Part shown: positions 8,451-17,025 of the stretch, in pieces
Position numbering within the stretch: position 1 is the stretch's first letter
Layout of the letters: each line of letters opens with the position of its first letter
NCBI GenBank assembly: GCA_035709005.1
Contig: DASTFB010000040.1
Location: 1-64,000 of the forward strand
Length of the DNA stretch: 64,000 bases
From: Candidatus Methylomirabilota bacterium
GTDB taxonomy: Bacteria; Methylomirabilota; Methylomirabilia; Rokubacteriales; CSP1-6
Direction: 5' to 3'
Position numbers and translations under genes: made by a program
Notes under the pieces: generated by a model
The model's database searches: none
Seen by the model: only the letters and a program-made list of their open reading frames with translations
What the model was told of the DNA's origin: nothing

Positions 8451-8850
8451 ATGACGAAGGACGGAACCGGGACACGGAAATAGTGGCTCGCAGCGCGGCT
8501 CGAGCTGCTCGAGGCGGAGAAGGAGCTCACCCGGCGCGGCGACGAGCTGGCGCGGCGGCGGCAGGAGCTGCCGTGGGGACGGATCGACAAGGAGTACCGA
8601 TTCGAGACGGACGAGGGGAGCGCCTCGCTGGCAGCACGCTTCCGAGGGCGCTCGCAGCTCCTCGTCTACCACTTCATGTTCGGGCCTGACTACACGGCGG
8701 GGTGTCCGGCCTGCTCGGCGATCGCGGACGGGTTCGACGGCTTCGTCGTCCACCTGGCCAACCACGACGTCATGCTTGGGGCGGTGTCGCGGGCGCCGCT
8801 CACGAAGCTGCAGGCATACAAGGGGCGGATGGGGTGGACGTTTCCAATGC
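8451..8850 (+). pseudogene. DUF899 (thioredoxin-like) family protein, decayed
   Basis: From ATG 8451 (AGGAGAG upstream at 8437-8443) the frame reads MTKDGTGTRK, then an in-frame TAG at 8481-8483. It continues as WLAARLELLEAEKELTRRGDELARRRQELP and on to LLVYHFMFGPDYTAGCPACSAIADGFDG and GRMGWTFP. This is the conserved DUF899 N-terminal two thirds with the thioredoxin-like CPAC motif. Similarity stops abruptly near 8850 and the frame runs into unrelated sequence. A premature stop plus lost C-terminus makes this a pseudogene unless the TAG is a sequencing error. Confidence 0.75.
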
Positions 8851-9135
8851 CTCCTGCCACCGACCGTGCGCGAGCGCCGCCCTGCCCTTCTGCAGCGCGG
8901 CCTGGGTCGGGCCCGCACCTCTCGCGTGCGATGGACGTGGCCAGCCCCGGACAAGCGAAGGGCGGTGCCGGGGGCTCGCATCGGGGTGCGGGCCCGCCGT
9001 GGGCGTCGGGCCGACGACGTATTCGCGCTTGGGCGGCCTTCGGCGCGCGCCGCGGGGGCGCGCGCCTAGGTCAGGAGCAGGATCGCGAGCGAGACGCTGA
9101 CCTGCATCACGCGGGCGACGCGCTCCGACCGGGCC
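8851..9135. other. intergenic stretch without a recognised gene
   Basis: This lies between the end of DUF899 similarity and the stop of the NrfD gene. The DUF899 frame stays open to 9167 but encodes Arg/Ala/Pro-rich sequence with no recognisable motif. No RNA gene or repeat was seen. Confidence 0.5.
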
Positions 9136-10362
9136 TCACTGCGCCACACCTGTTCCGCGGCGGCTAGAGAGGACGCCGAGCTCGATTGGGATCGCCACCT
9201 TCGCGAGCAGCGTGAAGACCAGCATCCCGAGGGCCCAGATCCCAAGCGAGACGAACACCTCTGCCCAGGACGGCGTGTACTCGAACACCTCACCGAGCGG
9301 CGTCGGCACGAAGCCCGGGATGACGAGTCCCATTCCCTTCTCGATCCAGACGCCGACGATGGCGAGGACGCAGGCGATGCTCGCGGCGGCCCGGCGTCTC
9401 CGCAGCGGATGCAGGGTGAGAATCGTCGCGGCCACGACCTGCAAGACGATGGCGCTCCAGATCCATGGCACGAGCCGGTTGGCGCCGTCCAGTCCCAGGT
9501 ACAGGTACGTGGCCGCGGTGACCTCCTCGGTGCGGAAGTAGAAATCGGTAAAGAGCTCGGCGCCCAGGAGAAACAGGTTGATCTGGAGCGCCACCGTGGC
9601 CATGAGCGTCATCAGCTGGATCACGGACGCCTGGATCTTGAACGGCGTCTGACGGACGATGACCTGCAAGGCCAGCACGATCAAGGCTGGCCCCGACGTG
9701 AACGCCGAGGCCAGGAACCGGGGTCCGAGCACCGCAGTGTGCCAGTACGGGCGGGCCACGTTCGAGGAGAAGAGAAACGCCGTCACCGTATGGATCGAGA
9801 TCGCCCAGGCGATGGAGACCAGGATCGCCGGAAAGTACACGTTGAGGCGCGGCTCGCGCCCCTGATAGCGGTTGAAGAGCATGTAGAACGGAATCGTGAC
9901 GCTGAGCAGGAGATAGCCGCCGAGAACGACGACGTCCCACGCCAGCAGGGACTCCGGGAAATGCAGCCGTCCGAGCAGGGGGATCATGTGCCACATCCGC
10001 TCGGGCCGTCCCAGGTCCACTACGACGAAGAGGATCGACATGATCACCGCGGCGACGGCGATGCCCTCGCCGATCAGCACCACGTGCTTGACGTCCTCGC
10101 GGTGGAACACGTAGGCGGGGATCACCAGCATCACCGCGGCGGCGGCGATGCCCACCAGGTACGTGAAATTGGCGATGTACACGCCCCACGACACCTGATC
10201 GCTCATGCCCGACGTGATCAGCCCCTGGTCCAGCTGACGCGCGTAGAACAGGAGGCCGGTGAGAATCACGACGCCCAGAGCACCGACCCAGGTCCAGTAG
10301 ACGCGGCCGCCCCGGAACACTTCTCTCACCCCATCGGCGAAGAACGCGGTGACGGCGCGCAT
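9136..10362 (-). CDS. nrfD: NrfD/HybB-type quinone-interacting membrane subunit
   Basis: This 408-aa polytopic protein has about ten hydrophobic segments, for example YWTWVGALGVVILTGLLFYA and SWGVYIANFTYLVGIAAAAVM. It belongs to the NrfD/PsrC/HybB family, which exchanges electrons between quinones and an iron-sulfur subunit. Start ATG 10362 lies 5 bp after the stop of the Fe-S gene; a longer open frame upstream is antisense-like sequence. It is the last gene of the five-gene electron-transfer operon. No catalytic molybdopterin subunit is encoded next to it, so the direction of electron flow cannot be read from the locus. Confidence 0.9.
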   Translation of the reverse strand: MRAVTAFFADGVREVFRGGRVYWTWVGALGVVILTGLLFYARQLDQGLITSGMSDQVSWGVYIANFTYLVGIAAAAVMLVIPAYVFHREDVKHVVLIGEGIAVAAVIMSILFVVVDLGRPERMWHMIPLLGRLHFPESLLAWDVVVLGGYLLLSVTIPFYMLFNRYQGREPRLNVYFPAILVSIAWAISIHTVTAFLFSSNVARPYWHTAVLGPRFLASAFTSGPALIVLALQVIVRQTPFKIQASVIQLMTLMATVALQINLFLLGAELFTDFYFRTEEVTAATYLYLGLDGANRLVPWIWSAIVLQVVAATILTLHPLRRRRAAASIACVLAIVGVWIEKGMGLVIPGFVPTPLGEVFEYTPSWAEVFVSLGIWALGMLVFTLLAKVAIPIELGVLSSRRGTGVAQ

Positions 10363-10367
10363 GGCCC

Positions 10368-11327
10368 TCAGTCCGCGAAATACCAGAACTTGGGTTCGGT
10401 ACCGAGATCTTCCTTGAGCCGGAAGACCGTCTTGTTCTCGAGCACGTACCGGATGTCGCTGTTGGGATCGAGCAGGTTGCCGAAGATGCGCGCGCCGGTC
10501 GGACAGGCCTCCACGCACGCCGGCTGGCGTCCCTTGCGCGAGCGCTGGATGCAGAACGTGCACTTCTCGACCACGCCCCGCGGCCGGGGCCGGTTTCCCA
10601 GGAAGTGGGTGTCCGTGTTGAGGGCCTCCGCGGGCACGGTCGGCTCGTTCCAGTTGAAGTGGCGCGCCCAGTAGGGACAGGCGGCCATGCAGTAGCGGCA
10701 GCCGATGCACCAGTCATAGTCGACGACGGTGATGCCATCCGGCTCCTGCCATGTCGCCTCCACCGGGCACGCCTTGACGCAGGGCGGGTTATCGCACTGC
10801 ATGCACTGGACGGGGAGGTAGAACTTGCCGGGGCGGGGGACGGTCTCAGCCTCGTAGTAGTGGTCGGCGCGGTTCAGGTTCATGTCCCCGTGGTCGAGCT
10901 CGAGAACCCGGATGTACTGCATCGACGAGTCACGGCCGGTGTTGTTCTCTGCGACGCAGGCCTCCACGCACTTCCGCACACCCTTGCACTTGGAGATGTT
11001 GAGGGCGTAGCCGAAGACGACCCCATCCAACGCCGGTTCGGTTCCAACGGTGATGTCCTCTCCGTACTGGCGCTTGGCCCGGCGCTCGATGCGGGCGACG
11101 GCCTCCTTCACCTCGTCAGAGCTCATCCTCTGATAGTGCTTCTGGAAGAGCCGTCCGAGCATGTCGGACAGCGGCTCGGCATCCGCTCCGGCCGCCTTCG
11201 CGGCCTGGGCGAGCGCCGACCGCCCGCCGAACAGCGCGGCGACGGCGCCCACGAGCGCGCCCAGCCCCAGCACCAGACGACGGGTGACACCGAAGGTGCG
11301 CGAGCCGAACCCGGGGTGCTCGGCCAT
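10368..11327 (-). CDS. periplasmic four-cluster [4Fe-4S] protein (DsrO/HybA/NrfC-like)
   Basis: The 319-aa product has an N-terminal export segment (TRRLVLGLGALVGAVAALFGG) after two arginines, compatible with Tat export or a membrane anchor. Cysteine sets follow at 114/120/124, 175/178/183/187, 207/210/213/217 and 256/259/271/275, giving up to four cubane clusters. Such subunits pass electrons between an NrfD quinone protein and redox partners. ATG 11327 overlaps the stop of the small Tat gene as ATGA. Residues 68-88 (MSSDEVKEAVARIERRAKRQY) closely resemble the C-terminus of that small Tat protein. Confidence 0.9.
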   Translation of the reverse strand: MAEHPGFGSRTFGVTRRLVLGLGALVGAVAALFGGRSALAQAAKAAGADAEPLSDMLGRLFQKHYQRMSSDEVKEAVARIERRAKRQYGEDITVGTEPALDGVVFGYALNISKCKGVRKCVEACVAENNTGRDSSMQYIRVLELDHGDMNLNRADHYYEAETVPRPGKFYLPVQCMQCDNPPCVKACPVEATWQEPDGITVVDYDWCIGCRYCMAACPYWARHFNWNEPTVPAEALNTDTHFLGNRPRPRGVVEKCTFCIQRSRKGRQPACVEACPTGARIFGNLLDPNSDIRYVLENKTVFRLKEDLGTEPKFWYFAD

Positions 11328-11545
11328 CAGCGTGCCCGTCTCTTGGCGCGAATGCGGCCCAGCGCCTGCCTCACCTCCGCGCGGCTCATCTTGCGCAGGT
11401 CCCGCACTGACACGTCGCGGGTCGCCGGCCGCGCGGCCGCTACGGCCGCCGCACCCGGGGCCACGGCGGCCCCGGTCCCGAGCAGCGCCGCAGCGCGCCC
11501 GGGCACCCCCCGGGTGAAGAAGTCGCGCCGACTGAGATCTGTCAT
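11327..11545 (-). CDS. small Tat-signal protein of the electron-transfer operon
   Basis: This 72-aa protein begins MTDLSRRDFFTRG, a clear twin-arginine motif. An Ala/Gly-rich hydrophobic stretch follows, then a basic tail. Residues 53-70 (MSRAEVRQALGRIRAKRR) resemble residues 68-85 of the downstream Fe-S protein. ATG 11545 overlaps the stop of the cytochrome gene (ATGA), and its own stop overlaps the Fe-S start (ATGA), so all three are translationally coupled. Candidate roles are a small structural subunit or an assembly helper; neither is proven. Confidence 0.7.
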   Translation of the reverse strand: MTDLSRRDFFTRGVPGRAAALLGTGAAVAPGAAAVAAARPATRDVSVRDLRKMSRAEVRQALGRIRAKRRAR

Positions 11546-12372
11546 CGGGGCTTTCCCTTCTCGTCGCCCAGCCGCTCCCAGATCTTCGGAATCGGGGCCC
11601 GTGGCAGAGGCTGCCGGCTGAGGCCGCTCCGGACCTTGGGTGGCGGGCTCGGCTCGAACGGCTTGATCGATGGCGAATGCGGGTTGTGGCACTCGGTGCA
11701 ATTGAGGATCACGCGCTCCCCACCCCACCGCCCGATCTGGCTGCGATCCTCGACCTTCAGCTCCTCGGCGACCGCCGGGATCTTCCGTTGATCCTCCCAG
11801 GCTCCCTGGCGCTTGCCGTGGCCGCCGAAGAACCAGTCCAGGCGCTGGTAGTGGCACTGCCCGCACAGCTTGTAGGACTCATCGTAGGGAATTCGGCTGC
11901 CGCGTATCGACACCAGGTTGTCGATGTCGGTCCCCTTGTGGCAGGCGTCGTAGCACCAGAAGCGGCCCCCGCCGTGCTCGAAGGTCAGGTTCGTGTGCTC
12001 GTCGACCAACTCGCGCACGCGGCGGTCCACGAACTTGTTGTCGTGGCATTTGGTGCAGGGGAAGTTCCGTATCCGATCCTGCCGCGGGACGACCGTGAAG
12101 GAGGGCGCATCGCCCGTCGTCTGTCCCCGCGCGGTTGCACCCCGGACCGGCTTGCGGCTCTCCATGAGACGGGCGAGCGCCTCATCGGCCTCCTGGCGGG
12201 TCTGGCGCTTCGAAGCGCTGGCGGCGGGCGCGGTTGCCGGAGTCACCGGCCCCGGGGTGTCCGCCGCCCACGAGACGCTCGGCGCCGGGGTCGACGACCG
12301 CAACGCCGAGAGGGCCGCCGCGACGCACAGCGACAGCACGAAGCACCGCCAGTATCGAGCCCCAGGCCTCAT
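11542..12372 (-). CDS. exported tetrahaem cytochrome c
   Basis: The 276-aa product has an N-terminal signal-like segment (CFVLSLCVAAALSALRSS). It carries four haem c sites: C106-TK-CH, C140-YDA-CH (CX3CH), C170-GQ-CH and C225-TE-CH. The unusual three-residue spacing of the second site is clear in the DNA. It is probably periplasmic and relays electrons between the EB_dh-type protein and the Fe-S/NrfD subunits. ATG 12372 is used; GTG 12381 is an alternative three codons earlier and sits closer to AGGAAAGGA. Its stop overlaps the next ATG. Confidence 0.88.
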   Translation of the reverse strand: MRPGARYWRCFVLSLCVAAALSALRSSTPAPSVSWAADTPGPVTPATAPAASASKRQTRQEADEALARLMESRKPVRGATARGQTTGDAPSFTVVPRQDRIRNFPCTKCHDNKFVDRRVRELVDEHTNLTFEHGGGRFWCYDACHKGTDIDNLVSIRGSRIPYDESYKLCGQCHYQRLDWFFGGHGKRQGAWEDQRKIPAVAEELKVEDRSQIGRWGGERVILNCTECHNPHSPSIKPFEPSPPPKVRSGLSRQPLPRAPIPKIWERLGDEKGKPR

Positions 12373-12398
12373 CGAACCCACCCGTTCCTTTCCTCGAA

Positions 12399-12421
12399 GG
12401 GCCCCTCGGCGCGAGGGGCCC
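12399..12421 (-). promoter_or_regulatory. strong intercistronic hairpin in the haem operon
   Basis: GGGCCCCTCG and CGAGGGGCCC form a perfect 10-bp GC-rich stem with a 3-nt loop. It lies between the EB_dh gene stop (12439) and the cytochrome ribosome site. No T-run follows, so an mRNA-processing or stability hairpin, or an attenuator setting subunit ratios, is more likely than a full terminator. Confidence 0.6.
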
Positions 12422-12438
12422 CTCGCCGGGAAGCCCGA

Positions 12439-13494
12439 TCACTTGAAGGTGAGCCGGTGCACACCCTCGTGGTAGAGGTGATTGATCGCCGTGTTGTCGA
12501 ACACCGACAGTCCGAAGTGGTACGGCTTCTTGAGGTCGCTGAACTGCACGTCCTGCTCTTTGGCCTTGTCTCCGCTCGTGACGAGCTTGCGCTTCATCTC
12601 CAGCGTCCAGGCGCCGTTTTTCCACACGCCCTTGGCCGCAATGTCACCGCGCGAGCCGTCGAAGGGGGCGATGACGATGCCGGCGACCACGTCACCGGGC
12701 TTGAACGTGTCGACGAAGTCCGTCTTCTGCTCGTCGAGGATCCAGTACTTGTTCGCGGCCGGCGTCTTGCTCATCCACGTGGGGCCGCTCTTGTCCTTCT
12801 TGACGTTGTCGACGTACCCCCCGCCTGTCTTGGCGTCGGTCCTCCGGCCCCAGTTGGCGTTCTTCGCCGGGTCCTTGGTGTTGTCCACGTACTGGTCATC
12901 GACCTGGCCGACCGGGTTCGTCCGGACGGCCTTCCAGTGCCACATGTCGATGGTCTCGCCGCCAGCGTCGGTGTACTTGCGGCCCGGGGACTTGTCCTCG
13001 ATGCCGGCGATCTTGCCGCCGCGCGCCTTGTGGCAGGCGACGTCGCACCCCTTCTTGTCGAATCCCTTGGCGCTGATGTTCCAGAACACGGCAAGCTTGT
13101 CTTCGTAGTAGGTGTTCTCGTGCCCCGTGCGGTCCTGGGCGGCGAGCTTCTTCCACTTACCGTCGGGCTGCTTCACCCAGGGTCCGCGCTCGAGACTCTC
13201 AGTCGGGTCGGCCCATTGCACAAGGAAGTAGATGTTCTCGGCGTCGTACATCGATTTCATCGTCACGTTGCTCTTGGTAATGCCCTTGTAGTTCTCTGGC
13301 TTGTAGGACGTCTGGTCCACGGTGAACTTGTACGCGGGAACCTTGTCCCAGGCCGCGTCGGCCACTCCGTCGATGGTCGGCGCCTTGTCGGTCTTGACGC
13401 TGACCAGCGACTTCTGGGCCAGGGCCGGAGTCGCGGTCAGCATGAGGAACAACAGGGCCGTTGTCCCGGCTGACGTCATTGCGCGCGTTCGCAT
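12439..13494 (-). CDS. EB_dh-domain (ethylbenzene dehydrogenase gamma-like) haem protein
   Basis: The 351-aa product starts with a signal peptide (TSAGTTALLFLMLTATPALAQ). The mature part matches the EB_dh/DOMON-like haem-binding domain of type II DMSO reductase gamma subunits (APTIDGVADAAWDKVP; NIYFLVQWADPTES; DKLAVFWNIS; PYHFGLSVFDN). In addition it has C150-DVA-C154-H155, a CX3CH haem c site within the domain. ATG 13494 is preceded by AAAGGGGG. It is the first gene of the minus-strand operon. A sigma-54-like promoter lies 58-73 bp upstream of the start codon. Confidence 0.85.
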   Translation of the reverse strand: MRTRAMTSAGTTALLFLMLTATPALAQKSLVSVKTDKAPTIDGVADAAWDKVPAYKFTVDQTSYKPENYKGITKSNVTMKSMYDAENIYFLVQWADPTESLERGPWVKQPDGKWKKLAAQDRTGHENTYYEDKLAVFWNISAKGFDKKGCDVACHKARGGKIAGIEDKSPGRKYTDAGGETIDMWHWKAVRTNPVGQVDDQYVDNTKDPAKNANWGRRTDAKTGGGYVDNVKKDKSGPTWMSKTPAANKYWILDEQKTDFVDTFKPGDVVAGIVIAPFDGSRGDIAAKGVWKNGAWTLEMKRKLVTSGDKAKEQDVQFSDLKKPYHFGLSVFDNTAINHLYHEGVHRLTFK

Positions 13495-13551
13495 CGGTGC
13501 CCCCTTTCCGCCGACCGTGATGGCGCCGGCTGCTTGTGAACCGGCGCTGGG

Positions 13552-13567
13552 TGCAAGCCATGTACCT
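13552..13567 (-). promoter_or_regulatory. candidate sigma-54 promoter of the haem/Fe-S/NrfD operon
   Basis: On the minus strand the sequence reads AGGTACATGGCTTGCA. It has GG (-24) and GC (-12) separated by exactly 10 nt and a perfect TTGCA -12 block. Transcription would start near 13542, about 48 nt before the EB_dh ATG. Confidence 0.5.
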
Positions 13568-13575
13568 GATCGGCG

Positions 13576-13599
13576 TGTCCGAACTGTTTGGGTCGGACA
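13576..13599. promoter_or_regulatory. inverted repeat TGTCCGA-N10-TCGGACA
   Basis: A perfect 7-bp dyad with a 10-bp spacer lies between the two divergent sigma-54-like promoters. Such a site suits a dimeric enhancer-binding or other regulator acting on both sides. Assignment is by symmetry and location. Confidence 0.45.
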
Positions 13600-13813
13600 G
13601 GCAGGATTTGGCGGCGATTCCAGGCGACTCGGGCCGCAAGATCGCTCGGGATAGGCTGGGGTGATCGCGCCCCGGTGGGGCCCCAACGCCCCGCATCGCG
13701 CGGCCCAACACCCGCGTTTGGCCCGTCCACCTCCCACGACGGACTTCGTCCAAATCGTGACTTTTCGATGAGAATGCCAACGACGGGCTGGGGCCAAAGC
13801 TGGCCCGGGCGAG

Positions 13814-13828
13814 TGGCACAGTCCTTGC
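13814..13828 (+). promoter_or_regulatory. candidate sigma-54 promoter of gltA
   Basis: TGGCACAGTCCTTGC matches the -24/-12 consensus at all ten defined positions (TGGCAC-N5-TTGC), with GG-N10-GC spacing. Start of transcription is predicted near 13840, giving a leader of about 45 nt before ATG 13885. Confidence 0.65.
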
Positions 13829-13884
13829 CCGCAGCTCTGCCGTCGAGGTGCGGCGCACGGCACGGTGAAAGCGGAGGGCACGCC

Positions 13885-15146
<1,262 letters not shown>

Positions 15147-15150
<4 letters not shown>

Positions 15151-16337
15151 AGACCAGCATGTACGCCAGCGCGCCCGCGCGCGTGTACTGGGAGCTCACG
15201 CGTGCGTGCGACCTGGCGTGCCGCCACTGCCGCGCGGAGGCGTACCGCGAGCGCGCCCCCGACGAGCTCACCACGACGGAGTGCGAGCGCGTGCTCGACG
15301 CGCTCGCACAGTCGGCCGCTCCGAAGCCGCATCTGATCTTCACCGGAGGCGACCCGCTCAAGCGCCCGGATCTCGTGATGCTGGTGCGAGCGGCGGTGGC
15401 GCGCGGGTTCGCCGTGTCGGTGGCCCCGAGTGCGACCGCCGGGATCACCGGCGCGGTCGTCCGCGAGCTGAAGGGCGCCGGGGTGAGCGCAATGTCCCTG
15501 AGCCTGGACGGACCGAGCGCCGCGCATCACGATGCCCTGCGGGGGGTGCTGGGCTGCTTCGGCTGGACGCTCTCGGCGGGACAGCGTATCGTCGGGGCCG
15601 GCATCCCGCTGCAAATCAACACCTTGGTGACCGCGGACACCGAACCCCTGCTGGAGGACACCGTCAAGGTGGTGGTTGGCCTGGGGGCCGCCCGCTGGAG
15701 CCTGTTCTTCCTGGTGACCGTCGGCCGGGGCCGAGCCTTGACGCCGGTGGATTCGGTGACATGCGAGCGACGCCTGCGGTGGTTGGCCGCCAACGCCGAG
15801 CGCTGGCCGTTCGTGGCCAGCACGACGGAGGCCCCCCACTATCGTCGCGTCCTCATCCAGCGTATGCGTGCCGCCGGGAAAGGCACCGTGGATATTCCGA
15901 CGAGCGGACGCGGCTGGGGCATCCGCGACGGCAACGGCATCATGTTCATCTCCGCGGGCGGCGACGTGATGCCGTCGGGGTTCCTGCCCCTCGCTGCAGG
16001 CAACGTCCGCCAAGTCAGCCCGCTCGACGTGTACCGCGACGCGCCGATCTTCCGCGCACTGCGCACACCCTCGCTTCTCCGAGGTCGCTGCGGCGCATGC
16101 GAATTTCGCATCCTGTGCGGCGGCTCTCGGGCGCGTGCCTGGGCTGCCAGCGGTGATGCGTTCGGGGAGGACCCGTTGTGCGGGTGGGCCGAGGCGCCAG
16201 CGCTTCGTCCCGGCGTCGAACGCGACGAGCTCCTCGGCGGCGAGAGCGCGCAAGATGTGCAGGCACGTGCTCGGCACGAGCTCGCGCGCGGCCTCGCGCC
16301 GGCCAAGCAGGCGCAGGATCGCGATCGCTCGTATTGA
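15147..16337 (+). CDS. radical SAM/SPASM protein of the TIGR04053/AhbD-NirJ type
   Basis: The 396-aa product carries the radical SAM motif C21-DLA-C25-RH-C28 and the HLIFTGGDPLKRPD and MSLSLDGPSAAHHDALRG segments. A SPASM auxiliary-cluster region has cysteines at about 315, 318, 324 and 345. The family includes enzymes that act on tetrapyrroles, so a role in haem modification beside a multihaem operon is attractive but unproven. ATG 15147 overlaps the gltA stop. Residues from about 348 to 396 are not family sequence; they are antisense to an IclR fragment (16185-16343). The original C-terminus was probably replaced by read-through. Confidence 0.85.
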
Positions 16338-16343
16338 CAACAT
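16185..16343 (-). pseudogene. IclR-family regulator, helix-turn-helix fragment only
   Basis: The minus strand encodes LSIRAIAILRLLG, then ARELVPSTCLHILRALAAEELV and FDAGTKRWRLGP. This is the winged-helix start of an IclR regulator, with a few residues missing between LLGRRE and ARELV. The match stops exactly where the SPASM domain of the opposite gene ends, so the effector domain was lost at that junction. Confidence 0.65.
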
Positions 16344-16434
16344 ACCGGCAGCCGTGGTCCGATCACGCCGCGGTAGCGCGCATCGAAGAGGCTGACGGAC
16401 TAGGCGACCGCTTCTTCTGTCCCTCGTCGGCGGC

Positions 16435-16964
16435 GTGGGGACACGACCTTCGGACGCCGAGCTCGAGGCGCACTTTGCGCTCTACCGAACGAGGAAGTAC
16501 GCGGCGCGCTGCCGCGTCGCTGGAAGCGACGTGCGCGAGGGCCAGGGGGCCGCCGACGATGGCGAAGGGGCCGATGACGGTCACCGGCTTCATCGCGTAC
16601 GCGCAGGGGTGGGGAGGCCTGTACATCCGAGCGAAGAAGCTCGCGTGGAAGCAGATCCACCGTCATCCCGGGCTCGGCATCAGGAACCGGTTCGGCATTC
16701 CGGACTGTCCCGAGCGCGTGCACTGGGAGAGCGAGGTAGCGACGATGGTCGGGGCCCCGGGCCCGTACGACTGGCTTCCTGCGCCACGCGCAGTGCAAGG
16801 TCGGCCGGCACAACCCTGAAGGCGATACGCTGCGTATCGACGGCACCGTGAAGCGCAAGGTCGCGGAGGACGGACGGCACCTCGTGGAGATCGAGCAGGA
16901 AGGCAGGAACCGGGACAGCGAGCTGTCGGTCGTCGGCAGTGGCCTCGTGGAGCTGCCGGAATGA
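16435..16964 (+). pseudogene. MaoC-like/hot-dog acyl dehydratase family gene, frameshifted
   Basis: Recognisable pieces lie in three frames. They are SDAELEAHFALYRTRKYAARC (frame of 16435), KGPMTVTGFIAYAQGWGGLYIRAKKLAWKQIHRHP to GAPGPYDW (frame of 16178), and FLRHAQCKVGRHNPEGDTLRIDGTVKRK to LVELPE ending at TGATGA (16776-16964). Together they make an ordinary MaoC/FAS1-type hydratase of beta-hydroxyacyl substrates. Two frame changes and a deletion after PYDW break it. Confidence 0.7.
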
Positions 16965-17025
16965 TGATCCCCGTGGTCCAGCACGGACGAGGACCCGCGA
17001 TGAAGCGGCCGCGCCAGCGATCAGG

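Larger units (their letters stand above)
13495..13884. other. 390-bp divergent regulatory region between the haem operon and gltA
   Basis: No gene was recognised here. The region holds the two opposed sigma-54-like promoters (13552-13567 minus, 13814-13828 plus), the 13576-13599 dyad and the gltA ribosome site CGGAGGG (13872-13878). Frames open through it lack family features and are ignored. Confidence 0.6.

Noticed and set aside
11677-13473. 598-codon open frame on the plus strand
   Set aside because: It is antisense to the EB_dh and tetrahaem genes, which carry clear haem motifs and export signals; this frame has no recognisable domain.
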